NCBI RefSeq assembly: GCF_019443505.1
Contig: NZ_CP080377.1
Span: 558,001 to 622,000, forward strand
Reading direction: 5' to 3'
Length of the DNA stretch: 64,000 nucleotides
DNA from: Janthinobacterium sp. PAMC25594
GTDB taxonomy: Bacteria > Pseudomonadota > Gammaproteobacteria > Burkholderiales > Burkholderiaceae_D
The notes beneath the pieces were generated by a model. The model was not told the origin of the DNA. It was given only the letters and a program-made list of their open reading frames with translations, and did not search any database. The position numbers were made by a program, and so were the translations under genes. Of this stretch, positions 37,230 through 46,650 are shown one piece after another (the first letter of the stretch is position 1; every line of letters starts with the position of its first letter).

Positions 37230-38783
37230 ATGCGCAGAAAACGCATTATCGTGACCAGCGTGCTGGTCGCCGTCATCGGCGTGGCCGCTCCCCTGAGCCT
37301 GGCCTTTTACCTGTCGTCCGTGCGCGCCGAGCAGGGCGAGCAGGAACGCCTGCGCCTGCTGGCCGGCTACGCGCTCGAGCGCGCCCACCGTTCCATCGCC
37401 TCGGCCAGCGCCGCCCTGCGCAGCGCCGATGCGCTGGACCTGGCGCCGTGCTCGGAAGCGCATATCCAGCAATTGCGCCGCATTACCATCACCACGCGCA
37501 GCATCGACGATATCGGCTATGTGGAAAACGGCTTGCTCAAATGCAGCTCCACGGGCATGGAGGACAAGCGCATCGCCGTCACGCCCGCCGATTTCACCCT
37601 GGCCAACGGCATGGGCATCGATTTCAACCTGCGCCCCGTCGTCAGCGGCGGCAAGCGCATGGTGGGCCTGTCCTACGGCGCGTATAAAGTGCTGATCGAT
37701 CCCGTGCGCTTTTCCGACGTCATCGTCGACAGCGATATCCAGATGGCCGTGGCCATCGGCCGGGGCGGCGTGCTCGACACCTTGCACCATCCCGACCCGG
37801 CCCAGGTGCAGGCCCTGCTCGCCGGCCAGCCAGCGGCGGACGGCAGCATCCATGCGACGCTGTACCGCGATGGCTTGACGGCCGTCATGATAGAACCGCG
37901 CAGCAAGCTGAACGACAGGCTGCGGCGCGAGCAGCTGCTGCTTTTGCCGCTGGGCCTGCTAATGGCCGCCTTCATCGTCGGCATCGTCGTATGGCTGTCG
38001 CGTCGCCGGCTGTCGCTGCGCGGCGAACTGGAAACGGCGGTCGAGCGGCGCGAATTCTTTGTCCATTATCAACCCATCATCGCGCTCGACACGGGCGTGT
38101 GCGTGGGCGCCGAGGCGCTGATACGCTGGCGCCGTCCCGACGGCAGCATGATACGGCCCGACCTGTTCATCCCCGTGGCCGAGGAAAGCGACCTCATCTT
38201 GCCCATCACCGACCAGGTGATCGCTTGCGTGATCGCCGACATGCGCGTCGCGCTGCTGGCCGACCGCGAGTTGCACATCGCAATCAACCTGTGCGCGAGC
38301 GATATCGAAACGGGCCGGGTGCTCGACGTGCTGGAGCGGGCAATGGCCGGCACGGGCATCGAGGCGCAGCAGATCTGGCTGGAAGCGACGGAACGGGGCT
38401 TCATCAACGTGGAAGCGGCCCGCGCCACCATCGAAAAAGCCAGGGCGCGCGGCCATGCGGTGGCCATCGACGACTTCGGCACCGGTTATTCCAGCCTGTC
38501 GAGCCTGCAAAACCTGCCGCTCGATGCCCTCAAAATCGATAAATCGTTCGTCGACACCATCGGCACCGACGCCGCCACCAGCAGCGTCACGCCGCACATC
38601 ATCGCCATGGCGCGCACCCTGAACATGCTGATCGTGGCCGAAGGTATCGAAAGCCAGGCCCAGGCCGACTATTTGCGCGAACGCAAGGTCGAATTCGGCC
38701 AGGGCTGGCTGTTCGCCAAAGCGCTGCCGGCCAGCGAATTTCTCGCCTTCTACGAAACCCGCCGCACGCCATCGTCGACATGA
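37230..38783 (+). CDS. CSS-motif EAL-domain cyclic-di-GMP phosphodiesterase
   Basis: Inner-membrane protein of 517 residues. Two transmembrane helices (about 5-28 and 231-252) flank a periplasmic CSS domain whose redox-sensing cysteine motif is seen in GLLKCSSTGM; a further Cys lies in LAPCSEAHI. The cytoplasmic EAL domain has EALIRW, NLCASDIE, EATERGF, IDDFGTGYSSL and VAEGIE, so it should hydrolyse c-di-GMP and respond to periplasmic disulphide state. AGGGAG precedes the start. The next gene overlaps it by four bases. Confidence 0.94.
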   Translation: MRRKRIIVTSVLVAVIGVAAPLSLAFYLSSVRAEQGEQERLRLLAGYALERAHRSIASASAALRSADALDLAPCSEAHIQQLRRITITTRSIDDIGYVENGLLKCSSTGMEDKRIAVTPADFTLANGMGIDFNLRPVVSGGKRMVGLSYGAYKVLIDPVRFSDVIVDSDIQMAVAIGRGGVLDTLHHPDPAQVQALLAGQPAADGSIHATLYRDGLTAVMIEPRSKLNDRLRREQLLLLPLGLLMAAFIVGIVVWLSRRRLSLRGELETAVERREFFVHYQPIIALDTGVCVGAEALIRWRRPDGSMIRPDLFIPVAEESDLILPITDQVIACVIADMRVALLADRELHIAINLCASDIETGRVLDVLERAMAGTGIEAQQIWLEATERGFINVEAARATIEKARARGHAVAIDDFGTGYSSLSSLQNLPLDALKIDKSFVDTIGTDAATSSVTPHIIAMARTLNMLIVAEGIESQAQADYLRERKVEFGQGWLFAKALPASEFLAFYETRRTPSST

Positions 38784-39133
38784 AACAGACAAACTTCCCT
38801 TATCCCCTGCAGCCGCTGCGCGTACCGGGCGGCTGGCACCTCACCGTCAACACCCTGTTCGAGGTGGAGCCGGGCCCGGACACCATGCAATGGTTCAGCA
38901 GCGCGCTGCTGCTATGGGGCCATTGCCGCGACAGCGGCTACTGCTTCAATTCGCATTTCGAGCCGGAGGATGATCCGCAGGGCGAATTCGTGCTGGAGAT
39001 GGCCAAGGTGGAATACGACCGCCACGGCAAGATCGTCCCGGCCAGCGACGCTTTCCTGGGAGAATTCCGCACGCGCAGCAAGGCGGCGTTTGTCGAGCGG
39101 GTCGAGCACTTCATGCAAGACCCGGCCGCCTGA
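38780..39133 (+). CDS. Hypothetical protein coupled to EAL gene
   Basis: Small cytoplasmic protein of 117 residues that starts inside the stop of the EAL gene (ATGA overlap), so it is translated from the same message. It has no recognised domain; visible features are an acidic central part (FEPEDDPQGEFVLEMAKVEYD) and aromatic residues near the N-terminus (GGWHLTVNTLFEVEPGP). A partner of the phosphodiesterase is possible but unproven. Confidence 0.8.
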   Translation: MKQTNFPYPLQPLRVPGGWHLTVNTLFEVEPGPDTMQWFSSALLLWGHCRDSGYCFNSHFEPEDDPQGEFVLEMAKVEYDRHGKIVPASDAFLGEFRTRSKAAFVERVEHFMQDPAA

Positions 39134-39136
39134 GCG

Positions 39137-40489
39137 CTACGGCTTGCGCGGCAAGACCACGTCCTGTCCGCCTTGCGTCAGCACGGCGCCGGCGATCTTG
39201 CCTGCCGCATCGCGCGTAAACGCCAGTTCCGCTTCGATGGCGCGGAAGAAAAACTGGTCTTTCGCGCTGGCAAACAGGGGCGCCGAACCGACACCGGTGC
39301 CGGCCGCTTCCAGGCCATGCTTGCCCAAGGTCACCGTCAACGTAAACTCCGCGCCCAGCGGATATTCGCCCACGTACTCGGCCAGTGTTGCGCGCGGCAG
39401 TTCGATCGCGGCTTGCGGCTTTTTCAGCGGTGGCAAGGGCGTGCCGGGCAGCAAGGCGGACAAGCCCAGCGCATCGACGGTGCGCGCCGTATTCGTCAGC
39501 ACCACCACGCCCCGCTTGCCATCCGTGGTAAATGCCGCATAGCTGGTATAGCCGCCCGTCTGGCCGCTGTGCCAGGCGTAGCTTTGTCCCTGTTGCTGCT
39601 CCAGCAGCCAGGCCAGGCCGATTTTGGTTTTGCTGTCCGGCGCCAGCGGACGCTGCGGCTGGAGCGCCAGCGCACACGGACGCAGCGGCTTGAACATGTA
39701 CGCTTGCAGGTAGGCGACCATGTCGCGCGCGCTCGAATACACGCCGCCGGCCGGCGCCACCACGTTCAGATCCCAGGCGGGTGTGGGCTCGCCCGACAGC
39801 AGATGGCCAGGCGCCAGGCGCGCCAGCATGCCGTGCGTGGGCGTGTTCGAGGTCGAGCGCATGCCCAGCGGCACGGCGATGCGCGCTTGCAGCAGCGCCT
39901 CATAACTGCTGCCGGCCCGCGCCGCCAGGGCAGTGCCCAGCACGGCATAGCCGATGTTCGAGTAGTCAAATGCCGTGCCCGGCGCGCGGGGCAAATGGTA
40001 GGCGGCGAGAAACTGCCGCTGCTTCGCTTCCGTGTAGTCGGCATACGGGTTCGCCGGGTTCTTGGGCGCGAAGTTGTCCGGCAGGCGCGGCAACGCAGAA
40101 TAATGCGTGGCCAGGTCGAGCAGGCTGATCGTCTTGCCGTCGAAGGCTGGTACCGTATAGCCGGGCAATAATGCCGCCACCGGTTCGTCGAGTCTGACCT
40201 TGCCCTTGACGACGGCGTCGGCCAGCAGCAAGGCCGTCATGGTCTTGGTGACGGAACCGATCTGGTAGACGGTATCGGCGCCCGGTTTGATGTGCTTGCC
40301 TGCATGGACGCTGCCAAAGCCGTACACGGCGCTGTGCTTGCCGTCGATGACGGCAATGACGATGCTCGGGTGCATGCCCGTGCGCGTGAGTTCCTCGGCG
40401 CGCTGGCGCACGGCGTCGTCGAGGGCAGGAGCGGCCAATGCGGCGCTGCCGAGCAGGCAAAGGGGGAGGAGGGCGAAAGTGGGTGTCAT
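39137..40489 (-). CDS. Serine hydrolase, class C beta-lactamase/AmpH-like (copy 1)
   Basis: Secreted serine hydrolase of 450 residues. A signal peptide (LLPLCLLGSAALAAPA) precedes the beta-lactamase/DD-peptidase fold with the SxxK motif SVTK, the YxN motif YSN and the HxG-type motif HSGQTGG, the third box used in AmpH/EstB-like enzymes. It probably acts on peptidoglycan peptides or beta-lactams in the periplasm. It is a close paralogue of the gene 125 bases upstream. Confidence 0.9.
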   Translation of the reverse strand: MTPTFALLPLCLLGSAALAAPALDDAVRQRAEELTRTGMHPSIVIAVIDGKHSAVYGFGSVHAGKHIKPGADTVYQIGSVTKTMTALLLADAVVKGKVRLDEPVAALLPGYTVPAFDGKTISLLDLATHYSALPRLPDNFAPKNPANPYADYTEAKQRQFLAAYHLPRAPGTAFDYSNIGYAVLGTALAARAGSSYEALLQARIAVPLGMRSTSNTPTHGMLARLAPGHLLSGEPTPAWDLNVVAPAGGVYSSARDMVAYLQAYMFKPLRPCALALQPQRPLAPDSKTKIGLAWLLEQQQGQSYAWHSGQTGGYTSYAAFTTDGKRGVVVLTNTARTVDALGLSALLPGTPLPPLKKPQAAIELPRATLAEYVGEYPLGAEFTLTVTLGKHGLEAAGTGVGSAPLFASAKDQFFFRAIEAELAFTRDAAGKIAGAVLTQGGQDVVLPRKP

Positions 40490-40613
40490 GGGAACCTTGT
40501 CCAGGGTGGGCCGAATACACGCTGGCGCCTGGATAAGGTGGCTGGCGTGCCTGGTAAAGCATACGGCGCCAACATGAAGGCCGCCTGAGTTTTATGGCAC
40601 GCTTGCCAGTATG

Positions 40614-41987
40614 CTAAGGTGTTCGCTTGCCCGGCATCGTCTGGCCGTTCTGGTGCAGGACGACGCCCGTGATGGCGCCCTGGGCGTCGCGCTGGAATAC
40701 CAGTTGCGCTTCGACCACCTTGTAAAAGAAGATGTCTTTCGCGCTGGCGTACACGGGCGCTTCGGGCTGGCCCGTGGCGCCCGCCAGCAAGCCGTCGGGA
40801 CCCTGGCGCACGCTGAGGACAAACGTGGGCGCCAGCGCATACTGGCCCGCATATTGGGCCAGTTCGGCGGGGGCGATGGCGATTTCTTTTGGCGCCGGGG
40901 CATTTGGCGGCGGCAGGCTGCCGGGCAGCAGCACGCTCACGCCCAGCCCATCGACGTCGCGCGCCGTGCTGCTCAGCACCACCACGCCCCGTTTCCCGTC
41001 CAGGGTGTAGCCGGCAAAGCTGGCATAGCCGCCCGTCTGCCCGTTATGCCAGGCAAAAGGCTGGCCCTTGACCTGGTCGAGCATCCACGCCAGGCCGATC
41101 TTTTTCACGCCGTCGCCATCACCTTCGCCGGCCAGCACCTGGCGCGGCTGCACGGCCAGCTGCTGCGCGGGACTGGTCGCCCGCATGTATGATTGCATGT
41201 AGGCAATCATGTCGCGCGCGCTGGAACGCACGGCGCCGGCCCCCGCGATGGCCTGGAAATCCCAGTTCGCGGCCGGCTTGCCATCGGCCAGGTGGCCCGG
41301 CGCCAGGCGCGCGCGCAGGGCGGGCGTCGTCACTGCCGAGCTGCTGGCCATGCCCAGCGGACGGAAAATGCGCGCTTGCAGCAGTTCTTCGTAAGACATA
41401 TTGGCTTGCGTGGACAAGGCCGTGCCCAGCAAGCCATACGCCAGATTCGAGTATTCATACGCGGCGCCGGGCGCGCGCGCCAACGCATGGCCGGCCAAAA
41501 AAGTGCGCAACTGGCCTTCGGCATAGTCGGCGTAGGGATTGCGCATGTCCGCTGGCGCCAGGTTGGCGGGCAGGCGGGGCAAGCCGGAAAAGTGCGTGGC
41601 CAGCTGGCCTACAGTAATTTTCTGGCCCGCCAGCGCGGGGATGGCGTAGGCGGGCAGCAGTTCGGCCACCGGCTGTTCCAGCTGCGCCTTGCCTGCCACG
41701 ATGGCGTCGGCCAGCAGCAGGCCCGTCATGGTTTTCGTCACGGAGCCGATTTCATACACGGTATCCGCATCGGGCACGCCCTTGTCGCCGGGCCGGGCGC
41801 GGCCGAAGCCGTACACGGCGCTGTCCTTGCCGTCGATGACGGCGATGACCAGGCTCGCATGCTTGCCGTCACGCACCAATGTTTCCGCCCGTTCCCGCAC
41901 GGCGGCATCGAGGGCGGGGGCGGCCAGGGCGGCGGCGCCGGACAGGTACAGGAGAGGCAACAGCAGGGTGCGCAAGCGTGGGAGCAT
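40614..41987 (-). CDS. Serine hydrolase, class C beta-lactamase/AmpH-like (copy 2)
   Basis: Secreted serine hydrolase of 457 residues, parallel along its length to the downstream copy. Signal peptide ends in AALAAPA. Active-site motifs are SVTK, YSN and HNGQTGG. The two proteins share segment order (for example YEIGSVTKTMTGLLLADAI versus YQIGSVTKTMTALLLADAV), indicating tandem duplication. It lies 11 bases after the VirK/YbjX gene on the same strand, so the three could form one transcript. Confidence 0.9.
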   Translation of the reverse strand: MLPRLRTLLLPLLYLSGAAALAAPALDAAVRERAETLVRDGKHASLVIAVIDGKDSAVYGFGRARPGDKGVPDADTVYEIGSVTKTMTGLLLADAIVAGKAQLEQPVAELLPAYAIPALAGQKITVGQLATHFSGLPRLPANLAPADMRNPYADYAEGQLRTFLAGHALARAPGAAYEYSNLAYGLLGTALSTQANMSYEELLQARIFRPLGMASSSAVTTPALRARLAPGHLADGKPAANWDFQAIAGAGAVRSSARDMIAYMQSYMRATSPAQQLAVQPRQVLAGEGDGDGVKKIGLAWMLDQVKGQPFAWHNGQTGGYASFAGYTLDGKRGVVVLSSTARDVDGLGVSVLLPGSLPPPNAPAPKEIAIAPAELAQYAGQYALAPTFVLSVRQGPDGLLAGATGQPEAPVYASAKDIFFYKVVEAQLVFQRDAQGAITGVVLHQNGQTMPGKRTP

Positions 41988-41998
41988 CGTCGATTCCG

Positions 41999-42973
41999 TC
42001 AGGTAAGTGATTGATGGGAATACAGCATAACAGTTTCACTGGCAAGATGGTCGTTTTGGCAAGATGGCGCGGTGATCATGGTCGCCAGCTGCGCGCGCAT
42101 GTCGGCGGTCATGCTGAGCAGCAATTCGCCTCGCCGGCGCGCATCGGCGCGTTTCTTGGACGGCACCTCGGCCATGTCCGGTACCCGGTAGGGCGCGCAG
42201 GGCAAGTGATAATTACCGTCGCGCATGCGCAGGGCGTGCAATTCCTCCCACGCCAGGTCGTAGTCGGCGGCGATATGGCGGCGCCTGTGCGCATTCAGGG
42301 CGATGCGGTTGTCATTGCAGACCAGGAACAGGTTAGTGCAAGCAAAAAAATCGCCGAAATCGCGCAGGGCCGCCACCATCAGGTTTTTCGGACGGCAACC
42401 GTGCAGCGCCCGCGTGGCTTCCTTGACAGCCAGCTTGCCCGCCTCCGAGCGCAAGCCTTGCAGCGCGCCCAGCTGCAAGGAGACGCCATCGGCGCGCGGC
42501 AAGAACAAAAAGCTGGCCAGGTACAGCGGCTGGCCGTCGCGCGTCAAGCGCAGGCACAGTTCGCCTTCACGGTAGCTGTCGTGGATGGCCGTCAGCTGCA
42601 AGCGGTACAGTGCCCCATCCTTGCCTTCGAACGCGGCCAGCACCACGGGCTGGCGCGCGGCCCGCTCGACCAGCGTGCGCGCGCCCGCCTGCCACAGGAA
42701 GCGGTAGTGTCCTTCCAGCAAGGCCAGGCGATCCGCGCAACCGAGCTGGCGCGAGGCGTACGGGCGGTAAATCTTGAAGCGCAGACAAGGATGCAGCTGC
42801 GCCAGCGAGCTCAAGCCTGGCATGCTGTCCAGGAAAGCTTGCCAGCGCGTGCGCTGACGGGGAAAGAACAGGGCGCCCAGCGCCGCTTTCAGGCGGTGGC
42901 CGCTGGCGGGAGGTGTTGGCACGGCGGGTGGCACGGCGGCGCCGTGGCGCAAAGTCAAAGCGATGTCATTCAT
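41999..42973 (-). CDS. VirK/YbjX family protein (DUF535)
   Basis: Cytoplasmic protein of 324 residues in the VirK/YbjX family. Signature blocks are HPCLRFKIYRPYASRQL, LEGHYRFLWQAG, GELCLRLTRDGQPLYLASFLF, LGALQGLRS, RPKNLMVAALRDFGDFF and the CNDNRIALNAHRRR segment. Members in enteric bacteria are linked to envelope stress and antimicrobial-peptide resistance; the mechanism is unclear. Placement just before two peptidoglycan-hydrolase-like genes agrees with an envelope role. Confidence 0.88.
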   Translation of the reverse strand: MNDIALTLRHGAAVPPAVPTPPASGHRLKAALGALFFPRQRTRWQAFLDSMPGLSSLAQLHPCLRFKIYRPYASRQLGCADRLALLEGHYRFLWQAGARTLVERAARQPVVLAAFEGKDGALYRLQLTAIHDSYREGELCLRLTRDGQPLYLASFLFLPRADGVSLQLGALQGLRSEAGKLAVKEATRALHGCRPKNLMVAALRDFGDFFACTNLFLVCNDNRIALNAHRRRHIAADYDLAWEELHALRMRDGNYHLPCAPYRVPDMAEVPSKKRADARRRGELLLSMTADMRAQLATMITAPSCQNDHLASETVMLYSHQSLT

Positions 42974-43218
42974 GATTGAGCCGGTGAGGGCAGGCGCTGC
43001 ACAATGAGAGCCTTGCCAATTTGAATGCTACGCGGGCCAGGTGAATTTCATATTAAGAAAAGGGCGATGCGTCGACCGCAGCGCAAGCCGGTGACCAACC
43101 GCTACCTCTGGCACCGCTGGAAACGGACACGCGCCCGGGCGCGGAAGTGCTAGGATGTGGCCTCGGTATCGCGCATGCGTTCACGGGCACAGGCAGGCCA
43201 GGAAAGGAGATCGCCGCC

Positions 43219-43653
43219 ATGAAAAAAGCAGAGCCAAACATGCAATCCGAAGATGGTGCGGTGAGCGCCGAGTCCGCTACACGCCTGATCGACGCAAAAA
43301 TCGCCTCGCTGGCCGACTGGCGCGGCGAAACCCTGGCCGCCGTGCGCGCGCTGATCCGCCAGGCGGACCCGGACGTGGTGGAAGAAGTCAAATGGCGCGG
43401 CGTGCCCGTCTGGTCGCATGCGGGCATGATTTGCACGGGTGAAACCTATCAACTGGCCGTGAAACTCACCTTCGCCAAGGGCGCCGCCTTGCCCGACCCT
43501 GCCGGCCTGTTCAATGCCAGCCTGGAAGGCAACACGCGCCGGGCCATCGACCTGCACGAAGGCGAGCCCCTCGATGCCGCGGCATTCAAGGCCCTGATAC
43601 GCGCCGCCGTGGCGCTGAATATGGCGCCGAAACCAAAACGGACTTCTACTTGA
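43219..43653 (+). CDS. DUF1801-domain protein
   Basis: Small protein of 144 residues with the YdhG/DUF1801 fold: LIDAKIASLADWRGETLAAVRALI, then the EEVKWRGVPVWSHAGMIC core and KLTFAKGAALPDP strand. Function of the fold is unknown. AAGGAGA is eight bases before the ATG. The following gene overlaps the stop by four bases. Confidence 0.88.
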   Translation: MKKAEPNMQSEDGAVSAESATRLIDAKIASLADWRGETLAAVRALIRQADPDVVEEVKWRGVPVWSHAGMICTGETYQLAVKLTFAKGAALPDPAGLFNASLEGNTRRAIDLHEGEPLDAAAFKALIRAAVALNMAPKPKRTST

Positions 43654-44201
43654 GACATTATCTGTATATCTGGCACGACCCGGCCGCGCGCATGATTGTC
43701 GCCTCCGGCATCGAATTCAACGATGTGATTCCCGCGCTCCAGGACGCGGACGGCATCGTGCTGCGCAAGGGCGGCGCCGGCACGGCCAGGAAACTTGCCG
43801 CCTTCCAGACGGTGGCGCGGCAGCAACTGCCGGCCCTGGCCCAGGAAGACCTGTACGCCTGCGGCAGCCATGCCTGGGCCGATTACAGGGGCGCGCCGCC
43901 GGCCCCCGGCGATGCGGACGTGGCCGCGCTGCTCGGCCACCATGGCGCGCTCGCGCCGCTGCCCGCCTTGCGCGGTCGCTTCCTCGCCTTTGCCCACGAC
44001 GATGGCTGGTATTTGAAACTGTTTTACGGGGAATGGGACGACGTGGCGGCCTTGCTCGCCGGCACCATCTCTCCAGCGCTGGGCACGCTCGACATGGATG
44101 CGCTGCAACGGGGAGGCGATGGCTACTGGCTGCTAGACGGCGTGGTCGACCTTGAACTGACAACCCACGACATCGACAGCGTACTGAACCGTCGCCTGTG
44201 A
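43650..44201 (+). CDS. Hypothetical protein coupled to DUF1801 gene
   Basis: Protein of 183 residues beginning with TTG at 43650, which overlaps the stop of the DUF1801 gene (TTGA), so translation is probably coupled. It starts MRHYLYIWHDPAAR and has no signal or membrane helix. No recognised family. It converges with the KfrA-like gene. Confidence 0.75.
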   Translation: MRHYLYIWHDPAARMIVASGIEFNDVIPALQDADGIVLRKGGAGTARKLAAFQTVARQQLPALAQEDLYACGSHAWADYRGAPPAPGDADVAALLGHHGALAPLPALRGRFLAFAHDDGWYLKLFYGEWDDVAALLAGTISPALGTLDMDALQRGGDGYWLLDGVVDLELTTHDIDSVLNRRL

Positions 44202-44270
44202 TCATCGGTTCGGATGCGGCCCCCGGCCCGTCCGGGAGCATCATATAGATCCCCCACTCTATAGATGGGC

Positions 44271-45320
44271 TCAAACATCGCGTTTCCCCTTGTTGTGCAG
44301 CGCCAGGTGCGCGGCCATGCCGGCATTGTCCCGCAGCAAGGCGTCGCGTTCTAACGCCAGTGCGTCGGCGCGCTGCCGCGACGCCTGTGTATTTTCCGCC
44401 AGCATGTCGAGCTGCCTATCCTGCGCGGCCAGCGCCACCTTGGCGTCGTTCAGCGCCAGCAGGGCCGTATCGAGCTTGGCCAGCAGGGCGTCGGCGGACG
44501 CGGCCGCCTGCAAGTATTGAAATTCGAACTGGTCGCGCTCGGGGCGCACGGTGGCCAGCGCTGCGCGGTCGGCGGCCGCTACGCTGGATAAGCGCGTTTG
44601 CTCCGCCTGCAGCTGCGCCAGGCGCATGTCTTGCTGCACCAGCGTGGCTTGCTGGCCCTGCAAACGCTGCTGCAACTGGGCGTTATCCTGCTCGAGACGG
44701 CTGATCCGTTGCTGCGCCTGCGCCCGTTCCTCGCTGCGCTGCGTGGCGGCCGCCTCCTGGTAATGGTCGAACTGCGAGCGCACCTGCGCCAGTTGGCGGT
44801 TCAGGGCGGCGATTTCCTCGCCCCGGTCGGCCAGGCGCTGCGTCAGGCCCGCGTTGTCGCTGTGCAAGGTGGCCAGGGTGACGGCGCGAAAATGGTGTTC
44901 CTCCTTCAACTGCGCCAGCGCATGCTGCGTGGCGCGCAATTCCTGGGTGAGGGCGGCGCGCGCCTCCGTCAGTTTTAATCGTTCGCTTTCCGTCTTCTTC
45001 AGTGTTTCCAGCGCCGCGTCGCGTTCGGCGCGGTGTTGCCGCATGCCCGTTTCCAGCTGCTGCGCCACGTCACGCTGCTGCTTTTCATAGACGCCGCGCA
45101 TCGCTTCCATCAGCTCGGCCGGCAAGCCCGCCTCCGTTTTCACGGCGCCCGCGCCCTGAAACTCTTCCTTCCAGCGCTTGAGCAGGGGCGCGATGGTGCT
45201 CTTGCTGCCCGTGCTGCCCAGCGCTTCGCGCACATTGTCGACCGTGGGATTGCGCCCATCGGCAGCGACGATTTGGGCTGCTTTCATAACATCAGAGTAC
45301 AGAATGCCGGTGCGGGCCAT
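44271..45320 (-). CDS. KfrA-like DNA-binding protein with long coiled coil
   Basis: Protein of 349 residues. The first 60 form a KfrA-type DNA-binding domain (SDVMKAAQIVAADGRNPTV, NVREALGSTGSKSTIAPLLKRW); residues about 70-330 are an almost uninterrupted coiled coil rich in Gln, Ala, Leu and Arg. KfrA proteins of IncP/IncU plasmids are autoregulators linked to plasmid maintenance. Here the gene is chromosomal and divergent from a tyrosine recombinase across an unusually AT-rich spacer, probably its own operator. AGGTGG precedes the start. Confidence 0.88.
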   Translation of the reverse strand: MARTGILYSDVMKAAQIVAADGRNPTVDNVREALGSTGSKSTIAPLLKRWKEEFQGAGAVKTEAGLPAELMEAMRGVYEKQQRDVAQQLETGMRQHRAERDAALETLKKTESERLKLTEARAALTQELRATQHALAQLKEEHHFRAVTLATLHSDNAGLTQRLADRGEEIAALNRQLAQVRSQFDHYQEAAATQRSEERAQAQQRISRLEQDNAQLQQRLQGQQATLVQQDMRLAQLQAEQTRLSSVAAADRAALATVRPERDQFEFQYLQAAASADALLAKLDTALLALNDAKVALAAQDRQLDMLAENTQASRQRADALALERDALLRDNAGMAAHLALHNKGKRDV

Positions 45321-45438
45321 GAAGCCACCTATGAGCTAAATTTAGTAACGTATTACATGATACGTAATATCATATAATATTACGATATAAATTTTAATAA
45401 TTTTTATAAAATATAAGTCACGATAAGATCGCTTATCG
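45321..45438. promoter_or_regulatory. AT-rich divergent operator region with inverted repeats
   Basis: This spacer is far more AT-rich than the flanking genes. It holds repeated ATTACGTAT/ATACGTAAT-like half-sites between about 45345 and 45392, and at its right end CGATAAG (45421-45427) and CTTATCG (45432-45438) form a perfect inverted repeat with a 4-base spacer. It fits the autoregulatory sites of KfrA proteins and could also be a recombination site for the adjacent integrase. Confidence 0.6.
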
Positions 45439-45508
45439 CGTGTTATGGGAGTGTCTGGCATGCTATTCTGTTACCCTCTCAGTACAACACCGTGATTTCG
45501 CTGCCGCC

Positions 45509-46528
45509 ATGCCCGATTTGCCCCTCCCGAAACGCCGTGTCGCCGTGTCAAAAAACACCGCCATCGCCGCTGCACCGTTACACGGCGCCCTGGTCGATGC
45601 CGAGCTGGCCGCGCGCCACCAGGCGTTTCTCGCCGCCGCCACCTCCGACAACACGCGCCGCACCTACCGTTCCGCCATCCGCCACTTCCAGGCCTGGGGC
45701 GGAGCGCTGCCCGCCGATGAGTCGAGCGTCATCCGTTACCTGATGGCGTATGCGGATAGTCTGAATGCGCGCACCCTGGCCCTGCGCCTGACGGCCCTGT
45801 CGCAATGGCATGTGTATCAGGGCTTCGCCGACCCCGCCTCCACGCCCACCGTGCGCAAGACCCTGGCCGGCATCGCCCGCCTGCACGGCAAGCCGAAAAA
45901 GAAGGCCAAGGCGCTGCCCTTGGAGGACCTGGAGTTGATCGTGTCCAAACTGGCCGCACTGGGCAACGTCAAGGCCGTGCGCGACAGCGCCTTGCTGCAA
46001 CTGGGATTTTTTGGCGCTTTCCGCCGCAGCGAACTGGCGGGATTGATGCTGGAAGACGTGAGCTGGGAGCCGCAGGGCATGGTGATCACCTTGCCGCGCT
46101 CAAAAACGGATCAACTGGGGGAGGGCATCGTCAAGGCGATCCCGTTCGGCGACGGCGTCTGCTGTCCGGCCACGGCCCTGCGCGCCTGGCTGGGCGTGGC
46201 GCATATCCGCACGGGGCCGCTCTTGCGCACAGTCAACCAGTGGGGCCATGTGGGAGCGAAGGGATTGCACGCCAGCAGCATCAACACCATCCTGGCAAGC
46301 TGCGCCAGGCTGGCGGCGCTTGATTACGTGCCGGAACTATCGAGCCATAGCCTGCGCCGCGGCATGGCCACCAGTGCGCACCGCGCGGGCGCCGATTTCC
46401 AGGCCATCAAGCGCCAGGGCGGCTGGCGCCACGACGGCACCGTGCATGGCTATATAGAAGAGGCGGGCCGCTTCGAGGAAAATGCGGCGGGGAGTTTGTT
46501 GAAGGCGAAGAAGAAGGCGGCGGGCTGA
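45509..46528 (+). CDS. Tyrosine site-specific recombinase
   Basis: Phage-integrase-family recombinase of 339 residues. An N-terminal SAM-like core-binding domain (TYRSAIRHFQAWGGALP) is followed by a catalytic domain with Arg in FGAFRRSELAG, the His-x-x-Arg motif in SSHSLRRGMAT, a conserved Trp in GGWRHDGTV and the nucleophile Tyr in VHGYIEEAG. The ATG at 45509 is chosen to start the compact protein; an upstream frame begins inside the AT-rich spacer. No attachment-site repeats or phage genes are nearby, so it may be domesticated. Confidence 0.9.
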   Translation: MPDLPLPKRRVAVSKNTAIAAAPLHGALVDAELAARHQAFLAAATSDNTRRTYRSAIRHFQAWGGALPADESSVIRYLMAYADSLNARTLALRLTALSQWHVYQGFADPASTPTVRKTLAGIARLHGKPKKKAKALPLEDLELIVSKLAALGNVKAVRDSALLQLGFFGAFRRSELAGLMLEDVSWEPQGMVITLPRSKTDQLGEGIVKAIPFGDGVCCPATALRAWLGVAHIRTGPLLRTVNQWGHVGAKGLHASSINTILASCARLAALDYVPELSSHSLRRGMATSAHRAGADFQAIKRQGGWRHDGTVHGYIEEAGRFEENAAGSLLKAKKKAAG

Positions 46529-46650
46529 GGCGACCGACAGCGCCTTGCTGGCATCGGTCTGGCAGCGAACAGGACGGCAAGCCTGACGCTCGCACCATGG
46601 CTTACGTCCCAAAGCGGAGATTGATATTTATCCTTGCGCCCTCCACTTGC

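Noticed and set aside
44222..44236. Short CCCGG/CCGGG hairpin between the DUF1801 operon and the KfrA-like gene.
   Set aside because: Only a 5-bp stem and no T-run; too weak to call a terminator.
45509..46528. Prophage or integrative element anchored on the integrase.
   Set aside because: No tRNA target, no phage structural genes and no flanking direct repeats are visible in the window.
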